Below, in pieces: positions 8,816 to 17,150 of a stretch of 64,000 bases of DNA. The translations under genes and the position numbers were made by a program. The number at the start of each line of letters is the position of its first letter. Positions within the stretch are counted from its first letter, which is position 1. The stretch is taken from the NCBI RefSeq assembly GCF_000426845.1, contig NZ_AUGD01000008.1, positions 186,001 through 250,000 of the forward strand, in the 5' to 3' direction. This stretch comes from Bradyrhizobium sp. in8p8 (lineage in GTDB: Bacteria > Pseudomonadota > Alphaproteobacteria > Rhizobiales > Xanthobacteraceae). A model generated the notes under the pieces. The model was given only the letters and a program-made list of their open reading frames with translations. It was not told the origin of the DNA and made no database searches.

Positions 8816-9319
8816 ATGCGCGCTGCGGCCGCAATTCTCATCACTTTGCTGCTCGCCGGTTGTGCCGGCAATGAGACACCGGTCCAGCAGCCGTCCATGT
8901 ACACCGACATGGCGGTCCCGGGCTCCAAGCTCGATGTGCAAGCGGCAGCGGTGATGATCTCGCAATACCGCCAGAACAACGGGCTCGGCACGGTCGTGAT
9001 CGACCCCGATCTGACGCGGCTCGCCGAATCGCAGTCCAATGCGATGGCGGCGGCCAACAAGATGGACCACGATGTCCGCGCGCCGCTGGCCAGGCGCCTG
9101 GCCGCCGGCGGCTATCCCGCGACCGTGGCCGTCGAGAACATCTCCGCAGGCTATCATACGCTGGCGGAGGCGTTTTCCGGCTGGCGCGATTCGCCTCCGC
9201 ACCGCGCCAACATGCTCAAGAACGGTGTCACAAAATTGGGCATCGCGGCGAGCTATGCTCCCGGCACCAAATACAAGGTGTTCTGGACCATGATCCTGGC
9301 CTCGACGGAGCCGCGATAA
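8816..9319 (+). CDS. CAP (SCP/PR-1) domain lipoprotein
   Basis: 167-residue exported lipoprotein. I choose ATG 8816 because a GGGGGT ribosome site lies ten bases before it; an upstream in-frame ATG (8780) would place 12 extra residues before the signal sequence. A hydrophobic signal ends in the lipobox LLAGC. The mature part is a CAP domain with conserved HD near MDHDVR, the VAVENISAGY segment, and GWRDSPPHRANML carrying the family histidine. CAP proteins are widespread secreted proteins of uncertain bacterial function. Confidence 0.87.
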   Translation: MRAAAAILITLLLAGCAGNETPVQQPSMYTDMAVPGSKLDVQAAAVMISQYRQNNGLGTVVIDPDLTRLAESQSNAMAAANKMDHDVRAPLARRLAAGGYPATVAVENISAGYHTLAEAFSGWRDSPPHRANMLKNGVTKLGIAASYAPGTKYKVFWTMILASTEPR

Positions 9320-9396
9320 GCCAGACTTGATTTGGGGTGCATTGACGCCACGGCGGAGTGTCGCCACGTTGACCGGGCCTCTGCTATTGTTCCAGC

Positions 9397-10572
9397 ATGA
9401 CCGATCATAGTCCGGAAATCGCAACAATCCCCACGAATGCGCAACGCGTCCTGGTCCTCCAGGGCGGCGGTGCGCTCGGCTCCTACCAGGCCGGCGCCCT
9501 TCAGGCGCTGTGCGGCTACGGCTTCGAGCCCGAATGGGTCGCGGGCATCTCCATCGGTGCGGTCAACGCCGCCATCATCGCCGGCAATGAGGGCCAGACG
9601 CGCGTCAAGCGGCTCAAGGAATTCTGGGAGATGGTGTCGGCGCCGGTGCCGTGGAAGCCTCTCGGCAAGAGCGATCAAAGCCGCGAGCTTTTCAATTCGA
9701 CCAGTGCAGCGCTGATCGCGACCTTCGGCGTGCCCGGGTTCTTCACGCCGCGCATTCCGCCGGCGCCGCTGTGGCCGCCGGGGCACCCCGAAGCACAAAG
9801 CTATTACGACACCTCGCCGCTCAAGAAGACGCTGGAAGGTCTGGTCGATTTCGACCGCATCAACGATCTGAAGACGCGACTATCGGTGGGAGCGGTCGGC
9901 GTCACCTCGGGCAATTTCAGATATTTCGACAATTTCGAGTTCAAGAAGCTCGGCAAGATCATCGGTCCCGAGCACATCATGGCCTCGGGAGCGCTGCCGC
10001 CGGGCTTTCCTTCGGTGATCATCGACGGTGAGCATTATTGGGATGGCGGCATCGCCTCCAACACCCCGCTCGACTACGTGCTCGATACCGAGCTCGAGCG
10101 CGACATGCTGATCTTCCAGGTCGATTTGTTTTCCGCCCGCGGCGATCTGCCGACCTCGCTGCTGGAGGCCGCCGAGCGCGAGAAGGACATCCGCTATTCG
10201 AGCCGCACGCGGATGAACACCGACAAGAACAAGCAGTTGCATAACGCCCGCAGGGCCGTGCGCGACCTCATCAGCAAATTGCCGGATGACCTGAAGAACG
10301 ATCCTTCGGTCGAATTCCTGGCGAAAGTGTCGCGCGAAAGCACCGTCACGGTGGTGCACCTGATCTACCGCAGCAAGAACTACGAATCCTCGTCCAAGGA
10401 TTACGACTTCTCGCATGTCGCCATGGTCGAGCATTGGGAAGCCGGCGTGCGCGACGTGCATCTGTCGATGCGCCACAAGGACTGGCTCGAGCGGCCGCAG
10501 TCCGGCGAGACCATGGTGACCTACGATCTCACGGGGGACGTCACCGCGCCCCCGGCAAAAAGGAGCGAATAG
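9397..10572 (+). CDS. Patatin-like phospholipase with DUF3734 C-terminus
   Basis: 391-residue cytoplasmic serine lipase-like protein. The oxyanion motif QGGGALGSYQAG (~residue 24), the nucleophile motif GISIG (GxSxG, ~residue 50) and the catalytic Asp motif DGGIASN are present, so the Ser-Asp dyad is intact. The C-terminal ~170 residues (TVVHLIYRSK, DFSHVAMVEHWEAG) match the DUF3734 extension. It sits one base before a 3-hydroxybutyrate dehydrogenase gene, which suggests a role in polyhydroxybutyrate turnover or granule-associated lipid metabolism; this is inference. Confidence 0.9.
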   Translation: MTDHSPEIATIPTNAQRVLVLQGGGALGSYQAGALQALCGYGFEPEWVAGISIGAVNAAIIAGNEGQTRVKRLKEFWEMVSAPVPWKPLGKSDQSRELFNSTSAALIATFGVPGFFTPRIPPAPLWPPGHPEAQSYYDTSPLKKTLEGLVDFDRINDLKTRLSVGAVGVTSGNFRYFDNFEFKKLGKIIGPEHIMASGALPPGFPSVIIDGEHYWDGGIASNTPLDYVLDTELERDMLIFQVDLFSARGDLPTSLLEAAEREKDIRYSSRTRMNTDKNKQLHNARRAVRDLISKLPDDLKNDPSVEFLAKVSRESTVTVVHLIYRSKNYESSSKDYDFSHVAMVEHWEAGVRDVHLSMRHKDWLERPQSGETMVTYDLTGDVTAPPAKRSE

Positions 10573-10573
10573 A

Positions 10574-11362
10574 ATGGGTAGTCTGTCAGGCAAGAACGCC
10601 GTCGTGACCGGATCGACCAGCGGCATCGGGCTCGCCTATGCGCGTGCGTTCGCCGGCGCCGGTGCCAACGTCGTCATCAACGGCTTCGGCGCGCCGGAAG
10701 ATATCGAGAAGGAGCGCGCCAAGATCGAGTCCGAATTCGGCGTGAAGGCGATCTACTCGCCCGCCGACATGACCAAGCCCGCCGAGATCGCCGGCATGAT
10801 CGCGCTCGGCGAGAAGACGTTCGGCTCGGTCGATATCCTCGTCAACAATGCCGGCATCCAGTTCGTCTCGCCGATCGAGGAGTTCCCTCTGGAAAAGTGG
10901 GACCAGATCATCGCGATCAACCTGTCCTCGGCCTTTCACGGCATCCGTGCCGCCGTCCCCGGCATGAAGAAGAGGGGCTGGGGCCGCATCATCAACACGG
11001 CCTCCGCGCATTCGCTGGTCGCTTCGCCCTTCAAGTCGGCCTACGTCTCGGCCAAGCACGGCATCGCCGGACTCACCAAGACCGTGGCGCTGGAAGTTGC
11101 CACGCACAAGATCACCTGCAACTGCATCAGCCCCGGCTACGTCTGGACGCCGCTGGTCGAGAAGCAGATTCCCGACACCATGAAGGCGCGCAACCTGACA
11201 CGCGAGCAGGTCATCAACGACGTGCTGCTCGATGCGCAGCCGACGAAGGAGTTCGTCACCTCCGAGCAGGTCGCCGCGCTGGCGCTGTTCCTCTGCAGCG
11301 ACGATGCTGCGCAGATCACCGGCTCCAATCTCTCCATCGACGGCGGCTGGACGGCGGCGTAG
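10574..11362 (+). CDS. bdhA: 3-hydroxybutyrate dehydrogenase (SDR family)
   Basis: NAD-dependent short-chain dehydrogenase of 262 residues, predicted to interconvert 3-hydroxybutyrate and acetoacetate. The cofactor motif TGSTSGIG, NNAGIQ, the catalytic S/YxxxK (YVSAKHG) and the substrate-loop region with WTPLVEKQIPD are characteristic of the bacterial 3-hydroxybutyrate dehydrogenase branch. An AGGAG ribosome site overlaps the end of the preceding patatin gene, with which it forms a two-gene operon. Confidence 0.9.
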   Translation: MGSLSGKNAVVTGSTSGIGLAYARAFAGAGANVVINGFGAPEDIEKERAKIESEFGVKAIYSPADMTKPAEIAGMIALGEKTFGSVDILVNNAGIQFVSPIEEFPLEKWDQIIAINLSSAFHGIRAAVPGMKKRGWGRIINTASAHSLVASPFKSAYVSAKHGIAGLTKTVALEVATHKITCNCISPGYVWTPLVEKQIPDTMKARNLTREQVINDVLLDAQPTKEFVTSEQVAALALFLCSDDAAQITGSNLSIDGGWTAA

Positions 11363-11389
11363 GTCGCGCCGGTTCAGCTGGCTCGCTGC

Positions 11390-11495
11390 CATGCCCCGGC
11401 TTGACGGGGCATCCGGTACGCCGCGGCTTATCGATGCGATCACAGCTTGCCGGGGTACCGGATCGCCCGGTCAAGCCGGGCGATGGCCGTGAGAG
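11390..11495. repeat. Palindromic intergenic repeat (GCCCGGCTTGACCGGGC type)
   Basis: Region between two convergent genes made of inverted repeats: ATGCCCC-GGCTTGA-CGGGGCAT at 11391-11412, CCGGTAC/GTACCGG arms, and CGCCCGG-TCAAG-CCGGGCG at 11464-11482. The same design recurs at 45171-45250, so this is a dispersed element family rather than a gene-specific terminator. Confidence 0.65.
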
Positions 11496-11510
11496 TGTGG
11501 GGTCTTTGGT

Positions 11511-12335
11511 CTAATGCGTCCAGGCCAGCGCCGTCACGAAGACCGTCGACAAATTCAGTTCCGCAAACACGATCTTGCCTGTGACCGCGAACAGCACGCA
11601 GGCAAGTGTCAGTCGCAGCAAGGTTTCAGGCACGCGCGTTGCGCTGTAGCTGCCGATAACGATGCCGGGCAGCGAGCCCAAAAGCAGCACGCCCATCAGC
11701 GCCCAGTCGACGTCGCCGAGCGCCCAATGTCCGATGCCGGCGACCAGCGTCAGCGGCACGGCGTGTGCAATATCGGAGCCGACGATGGTCGCCATCGGCA
11801 GGCGCGGGTAAAGCAGCAGCAGCACCGTGACGCCGACCGCGCCGGCACCGACCGAAGAGATCGACACCAGCACGCCCAGCACAATGCCGGTGGCGACGGT
11901 CGCAATCGCGGTGGCGCGCGCGTCGACCTGCTCGAGCCGACGACGATAGCGCTCCATGAGCGACTTGCGGAAGATCAGCGAAGTCGCGGTCAGCAGCAGC
12001 GCGAAGCACAGCACCAGATTGACCATGCTGCGCTCGGCATCGCTCTTGAGATCGAGCTTCCACAGCACCAGCAGCGTCAGCGCGCTCGCCGGAATGCTTC
12101 CGCAGGCGAGTCGCAGCACGGCCGGCCAGTGCACGCTGCGCGACCAGCCATGCACCACGCTGCCGGCAGTCTTGGTGGCGGCGGCATAGAGCAGGTCGGT
12201 TCCGACCGCGGTGGAGGGATGAACGCCGAACAACAGGATCAGGAGCGGCGTCATCAACGAGCCGCCGCCTACGCCCGTCATGCCGACGAGCAGACCGACA
12301 CCGAAACCAGAGGCGACGTAGAGTGGATCGAACAT
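11511..12335 (-). CDS. TSUP (TauE/SafE) family membrane exporter
   Basis: 274-residue integral membrane protein with about eight hydrophobic segments and the duplicated TSUP signature: GVGGGSLMTPLLILLFGVHPSTAVGTD in the first half (described here by its key glycines) and SVGAGAVG in the second. Members export sulfite, sulfoacetate or other organosulfonates, or transport sulfur compounds; substrate is not predictable here. I start at ATG 12335 (MFDPLYVASG), 13 codons inside a longer frame, because the upstream residues are polar and unlike the family. It converges on the bdhA operon. Confidence 0.86.
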   Translation of the reverse strand: MFDPLYVASGFGVGLLVGMTGVGGGSLMTPLLILLFGVHPSTAVGTDLLYAAATKTAGSVVHGWSRSVHWPAVLRLACGSIPASALTLLVLWKLDLKSDAERSMVNLVLCFALLLTATSLIFRKSLMERYRRRLEQVDARATAIATVATGIVLGVLVSISSVGAGAVGVTVLLLLYPRLPMATIVGSDIAHAVPLTLVAGIGHWALGDVDWALMGVLLLGSLPGIVIGSYSATRVPETLLRLTLACVLFAVTGKIVFAELNLSTVFVTALAWTH

Positions 12336-12520
12336 GTAAGGGCGAATCTTAGGTTGATCTCGTCGACGGGGCAATACGACCTAAGATAAACTTTCCCCAG
12401 TACGCAACCGCTTGGGCCAAATAAGAAAAATCATGCTGCAGGCAAAAAAGGCCGTAGTCGATTTACCCTGCTCGCCGGCCGCTTGCGAAGACACTGCTTC
12501 CCATCGGGCAGCGGCGTTGT

Positions 12521-13879
12521 CTATTTTCCAAACGCCAGCACATGCAGGCCGAGGCGCTGCCGCACGATCCAGAACAACAGCACCGTCTCGAAGGTGAGTG
12601 AGATCGAGGTTGCGGCCGCGGCGCCGTGGCCGCCGTAGTGCGGTACCAGCGCGATGCAGAGCACCAGGTTCATGAGGAAGGCCAGCGCGTAGGCCAGCGC
12701 GCAGATCTTCTGCTGGCCCAGCATGTTGAGCAGCCGCTCGACCGGGCCGATCGCAGAGCGCACCACGAGGCCGATTGCGGCGACGAACATGATGTCGTAG
12801 CCGACCGTGAACTGCGGACCGAACAGCCAGAGCAGCGGCTTGCCGAGCCCCAGCAGCACGATGGTCGCCGCCAGCGACGGCCAGAACGTCCAATTGATGG
12901 CGTGCGCGACGTAAGCCGACAGCCGCGCCTTGTCGCCGCTCGCGTGGTATTCGGCGAAGCGATGCGCCGTCGTCGCCGACATCGCGTAGTGGATGAAGGA
13001 GACCAGCGCCAGCGTCTTCACCACGGCGAAATAGACGCCGACCTCCTCGGAGGGACGGAACTGCTGCAGCACCAGCACGTCTGTGTAGGACAGGAGCAGG
13101 TAGAAGCTCTCGACCAGCAGGATGGGCAATGAGACGGCGAGCCAGCCGCCGACGTCATAGGCCTTCGGTCCCGGCTCGATGTGATCGGCGAGCTTGCGGT
13201 TCAGCACCACCATCTGCCCGGTCATCGCGATCCACACCGCCGCGGCGCTTGCAGCCATCGCGGCGACCGCGCCGAGGTGATAGCCGAGCAGGAAGGCGGA
13301 GCCCGTGATGCCGATGATCAATGCCTGACGGATGATGAATTGCGGCATCAGGCCGAGCTGCATCCAGTCGTGCGAGCGCGCAATGCCGTCCTGGGTGTTG
13401 GCGACGACGAAGGCCGGCAGTGTCATGCAGCCGATGTAGAGCGGCAGCGCCTCGGCAGGATCCATCCAGGCCGAGAGCAGCTTGACGATGCCGGCGAGGG
13501 CCAGCGACACCAGCATGGAAGCGGCAAGGGTCAGCCAGCGGCTGCCGGAGAGGAAGCCGCGCAGCAGCGCGTGCTCACCGCTGGCGCGATACTCCGGAAT
13601 GATCTTTGGCGCGGACGCAGAGATGCCGAAATCCATCATGCTGCCGAGCAGCAGCACCCAGGTCCAGACATAGACATAGATGCCGTAATCGGACGTGCCC
13701 ATCCAGCGCGCCAGCAGCACCTGCGAGACATAGGCAAGGCCGGCGCTGATGACGCGGATGATGAAGATGGTGCCGGCCAGCCGCCGCGTCAGCGACGCCT
13801 CGTTCGATCCGCCCGTCAGCTTGGCCCGCAGCCGCCCGATCAGCCCGGCCTGTCCGGTCGTTGCAGGTTGTGCATCCAT
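12521..13879 (-). CDS. Polysaccharide flippase-like membrane protein (Wzx/MATE superfamily)
   Basis: 452-residue protein with roughly 12-14 predicted membrane segments in the lipopolysaccharide/O-antigen flippase (oligosaccharide lipid-linked exporter) family. The first segment begins with TRRLAGTIFIIRVISAGLAY and the family-like FRPSEEVGVYFAV occurs mid-protein. ATG 13879 gives MDAQPATTG as N-terminus; a longer frame reaches 13927 without a better start. It stands alone with no glycosyltransferases beside it, so its lipid-linked substrate is unknown. Confidence 0.82.
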   Translation of the reverse strand: MDAQPATTGQAGLIGRLRAKLTGGSNEASLTRRLAGTIFIIRVISAGLAYVSQVLLARWMGTSDYGIYVYVWTWVLLLGSMMDFGISASAPKIIPEYRASGEHALLRGFLSGSRWLTLAASMLVSLALAGIVKLLSAWMDPAEALPLYIGCMTLPAFVVANTQDGIARSHDWMQLGLMPQFIIRQALIIGITGSAFLLGYHLGAVAAMAASAAAVWIAMTGQMVVLNRKLADHIEPGPKAYDVGGWLAVSLPILLVESFYLLLSYTDVLVLQQFRPSEEVGVYFAVVKTLALVSFIHYAMSATTAHRFAEYHASGDKARLSAYVAHAINWTFWPSLAATIVLLGLGKPLLWLFGPQFTVGYDIMFVAAIGLVVRSAIGPVERLLNMLGQQKICALAYALAFLMNLVLCIALVPHYGGHGAAAATSISLTFETVLLFWIVRQRLGLHVLAFGK

Positions 13880-14012
13880 CACGGCCAAGTCGAACAGCCC
13901 CCAAAGGCATCCCGCGTGCTGCGGCATGCCTGGGAACTAGCAACCATTCGTTAAGATTCGGTTGGGTCTGCGCCAGCAGCGCCCGGGCGTTGTGCTTCGC
14001 CGAGACGACCCC

Positions 14013-14852
14013 TCACTCCAAGTTCGTATTGAACTCGTATGCCTTGTCCGGCCCGACCAGCGTGAACTTCAACGCGGCCCCGTCCGGCTTGGCGCCGGGC
14101 GGCAGCCCGTCGAGCTCGAAAGCAAAGCGCGTCACCCCAGGCGGGCTGTGCTGCACGGGCGCCGGAATCGGTAGCGCCCAATCGGGCGTCGGGCCTTCCA
14201 CGAACAGATTGACGTTCCGGCGGTCCGGCGTCACCACGTCAACCACCACGTTCCTGGGTCCGTCACGCTTGACGTCGCGGATGGTGAGCGGATTGGGGTC
14301 GCCGATATTGGCGGGCTTCGGCACGGTGTCGAGCGCGGCACGCAAGTTCGCATCCTCGGTCGAGGCGACGCTGTTGAAGCCGAGCTCGGCGCTGGCCTCG
14401 ACCGGAATGCAGAGCTTCTCGCACACCGCGTAACTGATCTCGGCGCGCAGCGTCACGGGCTTGTCGGCCGCCTTGGCGACGATGCGCAAGGGCAGCACGA
14501 TCTGGTCGCGATAGCCGATCGAATGGCCGCCCGCGCCGTCGTCGAACTTCAGCGGCGCCGGCCACATGACCGTCACCGCCTCGACATTCTCGGACTTCGA
14601 GAAGTCGAAGCGCGGCGGAACGCCGGAATCGCCCGGCATGCGCCAGTAGGTCTTCCAGCCGGGCTGGAGCTGGAAGGCGATACCGCCGAGCAGCACCGCC
14701 CCGCTGCGCGATCCCGCTAAAAGCCGCACCGCGGAATGTCCGTCGCGCTGCCACGGCGAGGCGTCGTCGGCATGGGCGGCGAAAGCCAGTGACGACGCAA
14801 GCAAGATTGTCGCGACGCCAATCGCCGCACGCAGGGGAACTATGCTGGACAT
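14013..14852 (-). CDS. Secreted DsbD N-terminal-domain protein
   Basis: 279-residue periplasmic protein with a classical signal peptide ending near AAHADD. The body matches the DsbD alpha (N-terminal) domain family, with GWKTYWRMPGDSG and the cysteine pair in YAVCEKLCIPVEA. The transmembrane and thioredoxin parts of full DsbD are absent. It may take reducing equivalents from a separate membrane electron carrier; partner unknown. It is divergent from yqgE. Confidence 0.82.
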   Translation of the reverse strand: MSSIVPLRAAIGVATILLASSLAFAAHADDASPWQRDGHSAVRLLAGSRSGAVLLGGIAFQLQPGWKTYWRMPGDSGVPPRFDFSKSENVEAVTVMWPAPLKFDDGAGGHSIGYRDQIVLPLRIVAKAADKPVTLRAEISYAVCEKLCIPVEASAELGFNSVASTEDANLRAALDTVPKPANIGDPNPLTIRDVKRDGPRNVVVDVVTPDRRNVNLFVEGPTPDWALPIPAPVQHSPPGVTRFAFELDGLPPGAKPDGAALKFTLVGPDKAYEFNTNLE

Positions 14853-14994
14853 GGCACGTCTTTACAGTGTCGCCTTGGGCCAAACCATTGAATTGCTTGT
14901 GATGGATGCACTGGAATCAAGTCTGTGCAAGCCTTGATTTGACAGTCGCCCGGCCCGACATCAGGATAGGAATCGAAACCGGAGTGCTTCACCG

Positions 14995-15639
14995 ATGGCT
15001 CCCACAGGAAAGAGGACGGGCGAAAGCACCCGCAGTGCGGGCCTCGCGCTTTCCGGCTCGGCCGGCTATCTCGATGGCCGGCTGCTGATCGCGATGCCCG
15101 TGATGGGTGACTCCCGCTTCGAGCGCTCGGTCATCTATCTCTGCGCGCATTCCGCCGAGGGAGCGATGGGGATCATCGTGAACCATCCCGCCGGCAGCAT
15201 CGATTTCCCCGAGCTCCTGCAGCAGCTCGGCATCGTCAAGAAGGGCGAGCACATCAAGCTGCCGGAAAATGCCGAAAGCATGAAGGTGCTGCGCGGCGGC
15301 CCGGTCGATACCGGCCGCGGCTTTGTGCTGCATTCCAGTGACTTCTACATCGAGAACGCGACGCTGCGCATCGATGACGGCGTCTGCCTCACCGCGACGG
15401 TCGACATCCTGCGCGCGATCGCCAACGGCTCCGGTCCCAAGCACGCCATCCTCGCGCTCGGCTATGCCGGCTGGGCGCCGGGCCAGCTCGAGACCGAGAT
15501 CCAGAGCAACGGCTGGCTGCATTGCGATGCGGATGCCGACCTGATCTTCGGCGACGACGTCGACGATAAATACACGCGCGCCTTGCAGAAGATCGGCATC
15601 GATCCCGGGATGCTCTCCAACGAGGCCGGCCACGCGTAG
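14995..15639 (+). CDS. YqgE/AlgH family protein (UPF0301)
   Basis: 214-residue cytoplasmic protein of the YqgE/AlgH family, recognised by GYLDGRLLIAMPVMGD, SVIYLCAHSAEGAMGIIVN and LRGGPVDTGRGFVLHS. The family has a conserved fold but no settled biochemical function; AlgH affects alginate regulation in Pseudomonas. ATG 14995 has a GGAG site about nine bases upstream. The first ~20 residues before the family core are polar and variable. Confidence 0.92.
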   Translation: MAPTGKRTGESTRSAGLALSGSAGYLDGRLLIAMPVMGDSRFERSVIYLCAHSAEGAMGIIVNHPAGSIDFPELLQQLGIVKKGEHIKLPENAESMKVLRGGPVDTGRGFVLHSSDFYIENATLRIDDGVCLTATVDILRAIANGSGPKHAILALGYAGWAPGQLETEIQSNGWLHCDADADLIFGDDVDDKYTRALQKIGIDPGMLSNEAGHA

Positions 15640-15651
15640 CTGTCGCTGCCG

Positions 15652-15775
15652 GCATTGCCAGGAGCGAAGCGACGCAGCAATCCAGAAACCCTCTGCGGAG
15701 GCATTCTGGATTGCTTCGCGGAGCCTTTCATCGGGCCGCGCTATGCGCGGACCCGTTGGCGCGCAATGACGGCGT
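15652..15775. repeat. Palindromic repeat (GCAATCCAGAA type)
   Basis: Inverted repeat GCAATCCAGAA (15677-15687) / TTCTGGATTGC (15704-15714), flanked by further short complementary pieces (GAGCGAAGC..., GCGCGCAATGACG). The same core occurs at 17079-17122, so this is a dispersed rhizobial-type intergenic element lying between two convergent genes. Confidence 0.65.
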
Positions 15776-15782
15776 GTGTTGC

Positions 15783-16670
15783 CTACTCCGCCGCCTGCTG
15801 CTGCACCGTCGGCTCGGTCCCCGCCACCGTTGCGCGGCGCATGTCGCGTGGCTGGGACTGGTCGTAGCGGCGGACGCGGTGCATGGTCTGGCGGTTGTCC
15901 CACATCACGAGGTCATGCAGCTTCCATTTGTGCACGTAGACGAACTCAGGCTGCGTCGCGTGTTCGTTCAGGTCGCGCAGCAGCAATCGTCCCTCGGGCA
16001 CGCTCATGCCGACGACCTTGCCGGCATGCGATGACAGATACAGCGACTTGCGGCGGTGGACCGGATGGGTCCGCACCAGGCGTTGCAGCACGGGCTTGAA
16101 CATCTCCTTCTCTTCGTCGGTGTACTCGGTGAAGCCGAGCGACCCCCGCGAGTACATCAGCGAGTGCTCGCAGACGAGGTCCTCGATCTCCGTCTTGGTC
16201 TCGTCGTCGAGCGCGTCATAGGCCGCGCGCATGTCGGCGAACTCGGTGTTGCCGCCCTTCGGGTTCACCACGCGCGCCGACAGCAGCGAGAATTTCGCCG
16301 GGATCGGGCGGAACGAGCTGTCGGAATGCCAGAGGCAATTGCCGAGATTGAACAGATGGGTGCGGCTGTCCTTTGCCAGCGGCTTGCCGTCCTTGCCCAG
16401 ATTGGAGACGTCGTTCAGGCCTGATTGGAGGCGGTAGTCCTTCGCCTTGGTCACCGTGCCGCCGCGCGCGTCCTCGCGCTGGCCGAAATTGAGCGCAAAG
16501 GCCATCTGCTGCTCGTCGGTGATGTCCTGGTCATGGAAGACCAGCACCGCATACTTGTCCATCGCGGCTTCGATGTCGCGCGCTTCGTCCGCCGTCAGCG
16601 GCTTGCGCAGGTCGAGGCCGGACACCTCGCCGACGAAATGCTTATGGAGTTGCCGGATGGCGATCGTCAT
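15783..16670 (-). CDS. TfdA/TauD-family Fe(II)/2-oxoglutarate dioxygenase
   Basis: 295-residue enzyme. The iron ligands are in HSD at H115/D117 and a distal H264 in TMHRVRRYD; the 2-oxoglutarate arginine is R279 in DMRRA. Blocks such as LWHSDSSF, FADMRAAYDAL, EHATQPEFVY and DLVMWDNR match TfdA (2,4-dichlorophenoxyacetate dioxygenase) more closely than taurine dioxygenase, as far as I can recall those sequences. TfdA-alpha-like genes occur in Bradyrhizobium that never met 2,4-D, so the natural substrate is probably another aryl-oxy-acid. It is monocistronic with an upstream AT-richer gap. Confidence 0.87.
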   Translation of the reverse strand: MTIAIRQLHKHFVGEVSGLDLRKPLTADEARDIEAAMDKYAVLVFHDQDITDEQQMAFALNFGQREDARGGTVTKAKDYRLQSGLNDVSNLGKDGKPLAKDSRTHLFNLGNCLWHSDSSFRPIPAKFSLLSARVVNPKGGNTEFADMRAAYDALDDETKTEIEDLVCEHSLMYSRGSLGFTEYTDEEKEMFKPVLQRLVRTHPVHRRKSLYLSSHAGKVVGMSVPEGRLLLRDLNEHATQPEFVYVHKWKLHDLVMWDNRQTMHRVRRYDQSQPRDMRRATVAGTEPTVQQQAAE

Positions 16671-16879
16671 GGCGTTTCTCCCGAGAGGTCGCGAGCGGTT
16701 GGTCCCGCTCTGTCGACGAAAAAGCTACTCCCGCAACGGGAGTTGTCAACGCTCGCAACGCATGGCAGCCCGTAGTCTGGATGGAGCGCGGCGCAACACC
16801 GGATTACATATTCCTCCGGACGGTCGCCCGACGGAGGAGCTGACCGGTTTTCGGCCCGCAACGGCGCCATCATTCGACC

Positions 16880-17053
16880 ATGATGTCGATTGAACGCAGT
16901 GACATGCGCAACCGCATCGCTCTCTTCGCTTCCGCACTGATCGCCTTCACCGTCGCGGTCTTCCTGTTCGAAGCCCAGGCCAAAGCTCCGCACCGCGCGC
17001 CGGGACATTGCGGTTTCTGGACCACGATCGATGCAGGATTGTCCTGCCGCTGA
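16880..17053 (+). CDS. Small secreted protein, 57 residues
   Basis: Short frame starting at ATG 16880 (or ATG 16883/16904). It encodes an N-terminal polar stretch, a hydrophobic signal-like segment (IALFASALIAFTVAVFLF) with an AQA cleavage motif, and a mature tail of about 22 residues with two cysteines in CGFWTTIDAGLSCR. The signal plus Cys-pair design argues for a real exported peptide. It lies in the gap between the divergently transcribed tfdA-like gene and xseA; a palindromic repeat follows. Function unknown. Confidence 0.5.
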   Translation: MMSIERSDMRNRIALFASALIAFTVAVFLFEAQAKAPHRAPGHCGFWTTIDAGLSCR

Positions 17054-17064
17054 AGCGCGGCCCG

Positions 17065-17150
17065 ATGACAGGCTCTGCGAAGCAATCCAGAGTCGTTCCG
17101 GAGAGATTTCTGGATTGCTTCGTGGCTTTGCGCCTCGCAATGGCGAGGCC
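17065..17150. repeat. Palindromic repeat (CGAAGCAATCCAGA type)
   Basis: Perfect 14-bp inverted repeat CGAAGCAATCCAGA (17079-17092) / TCTGGATTGCTTCG (17109-17122) with a 16-base loop. It belongs to the same family as the element at 15652-15775 and lies between the small secreted protein gene and the 3' end of xseA, where it could also work as a bidirectional hairpin. Confidence 0.7.
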
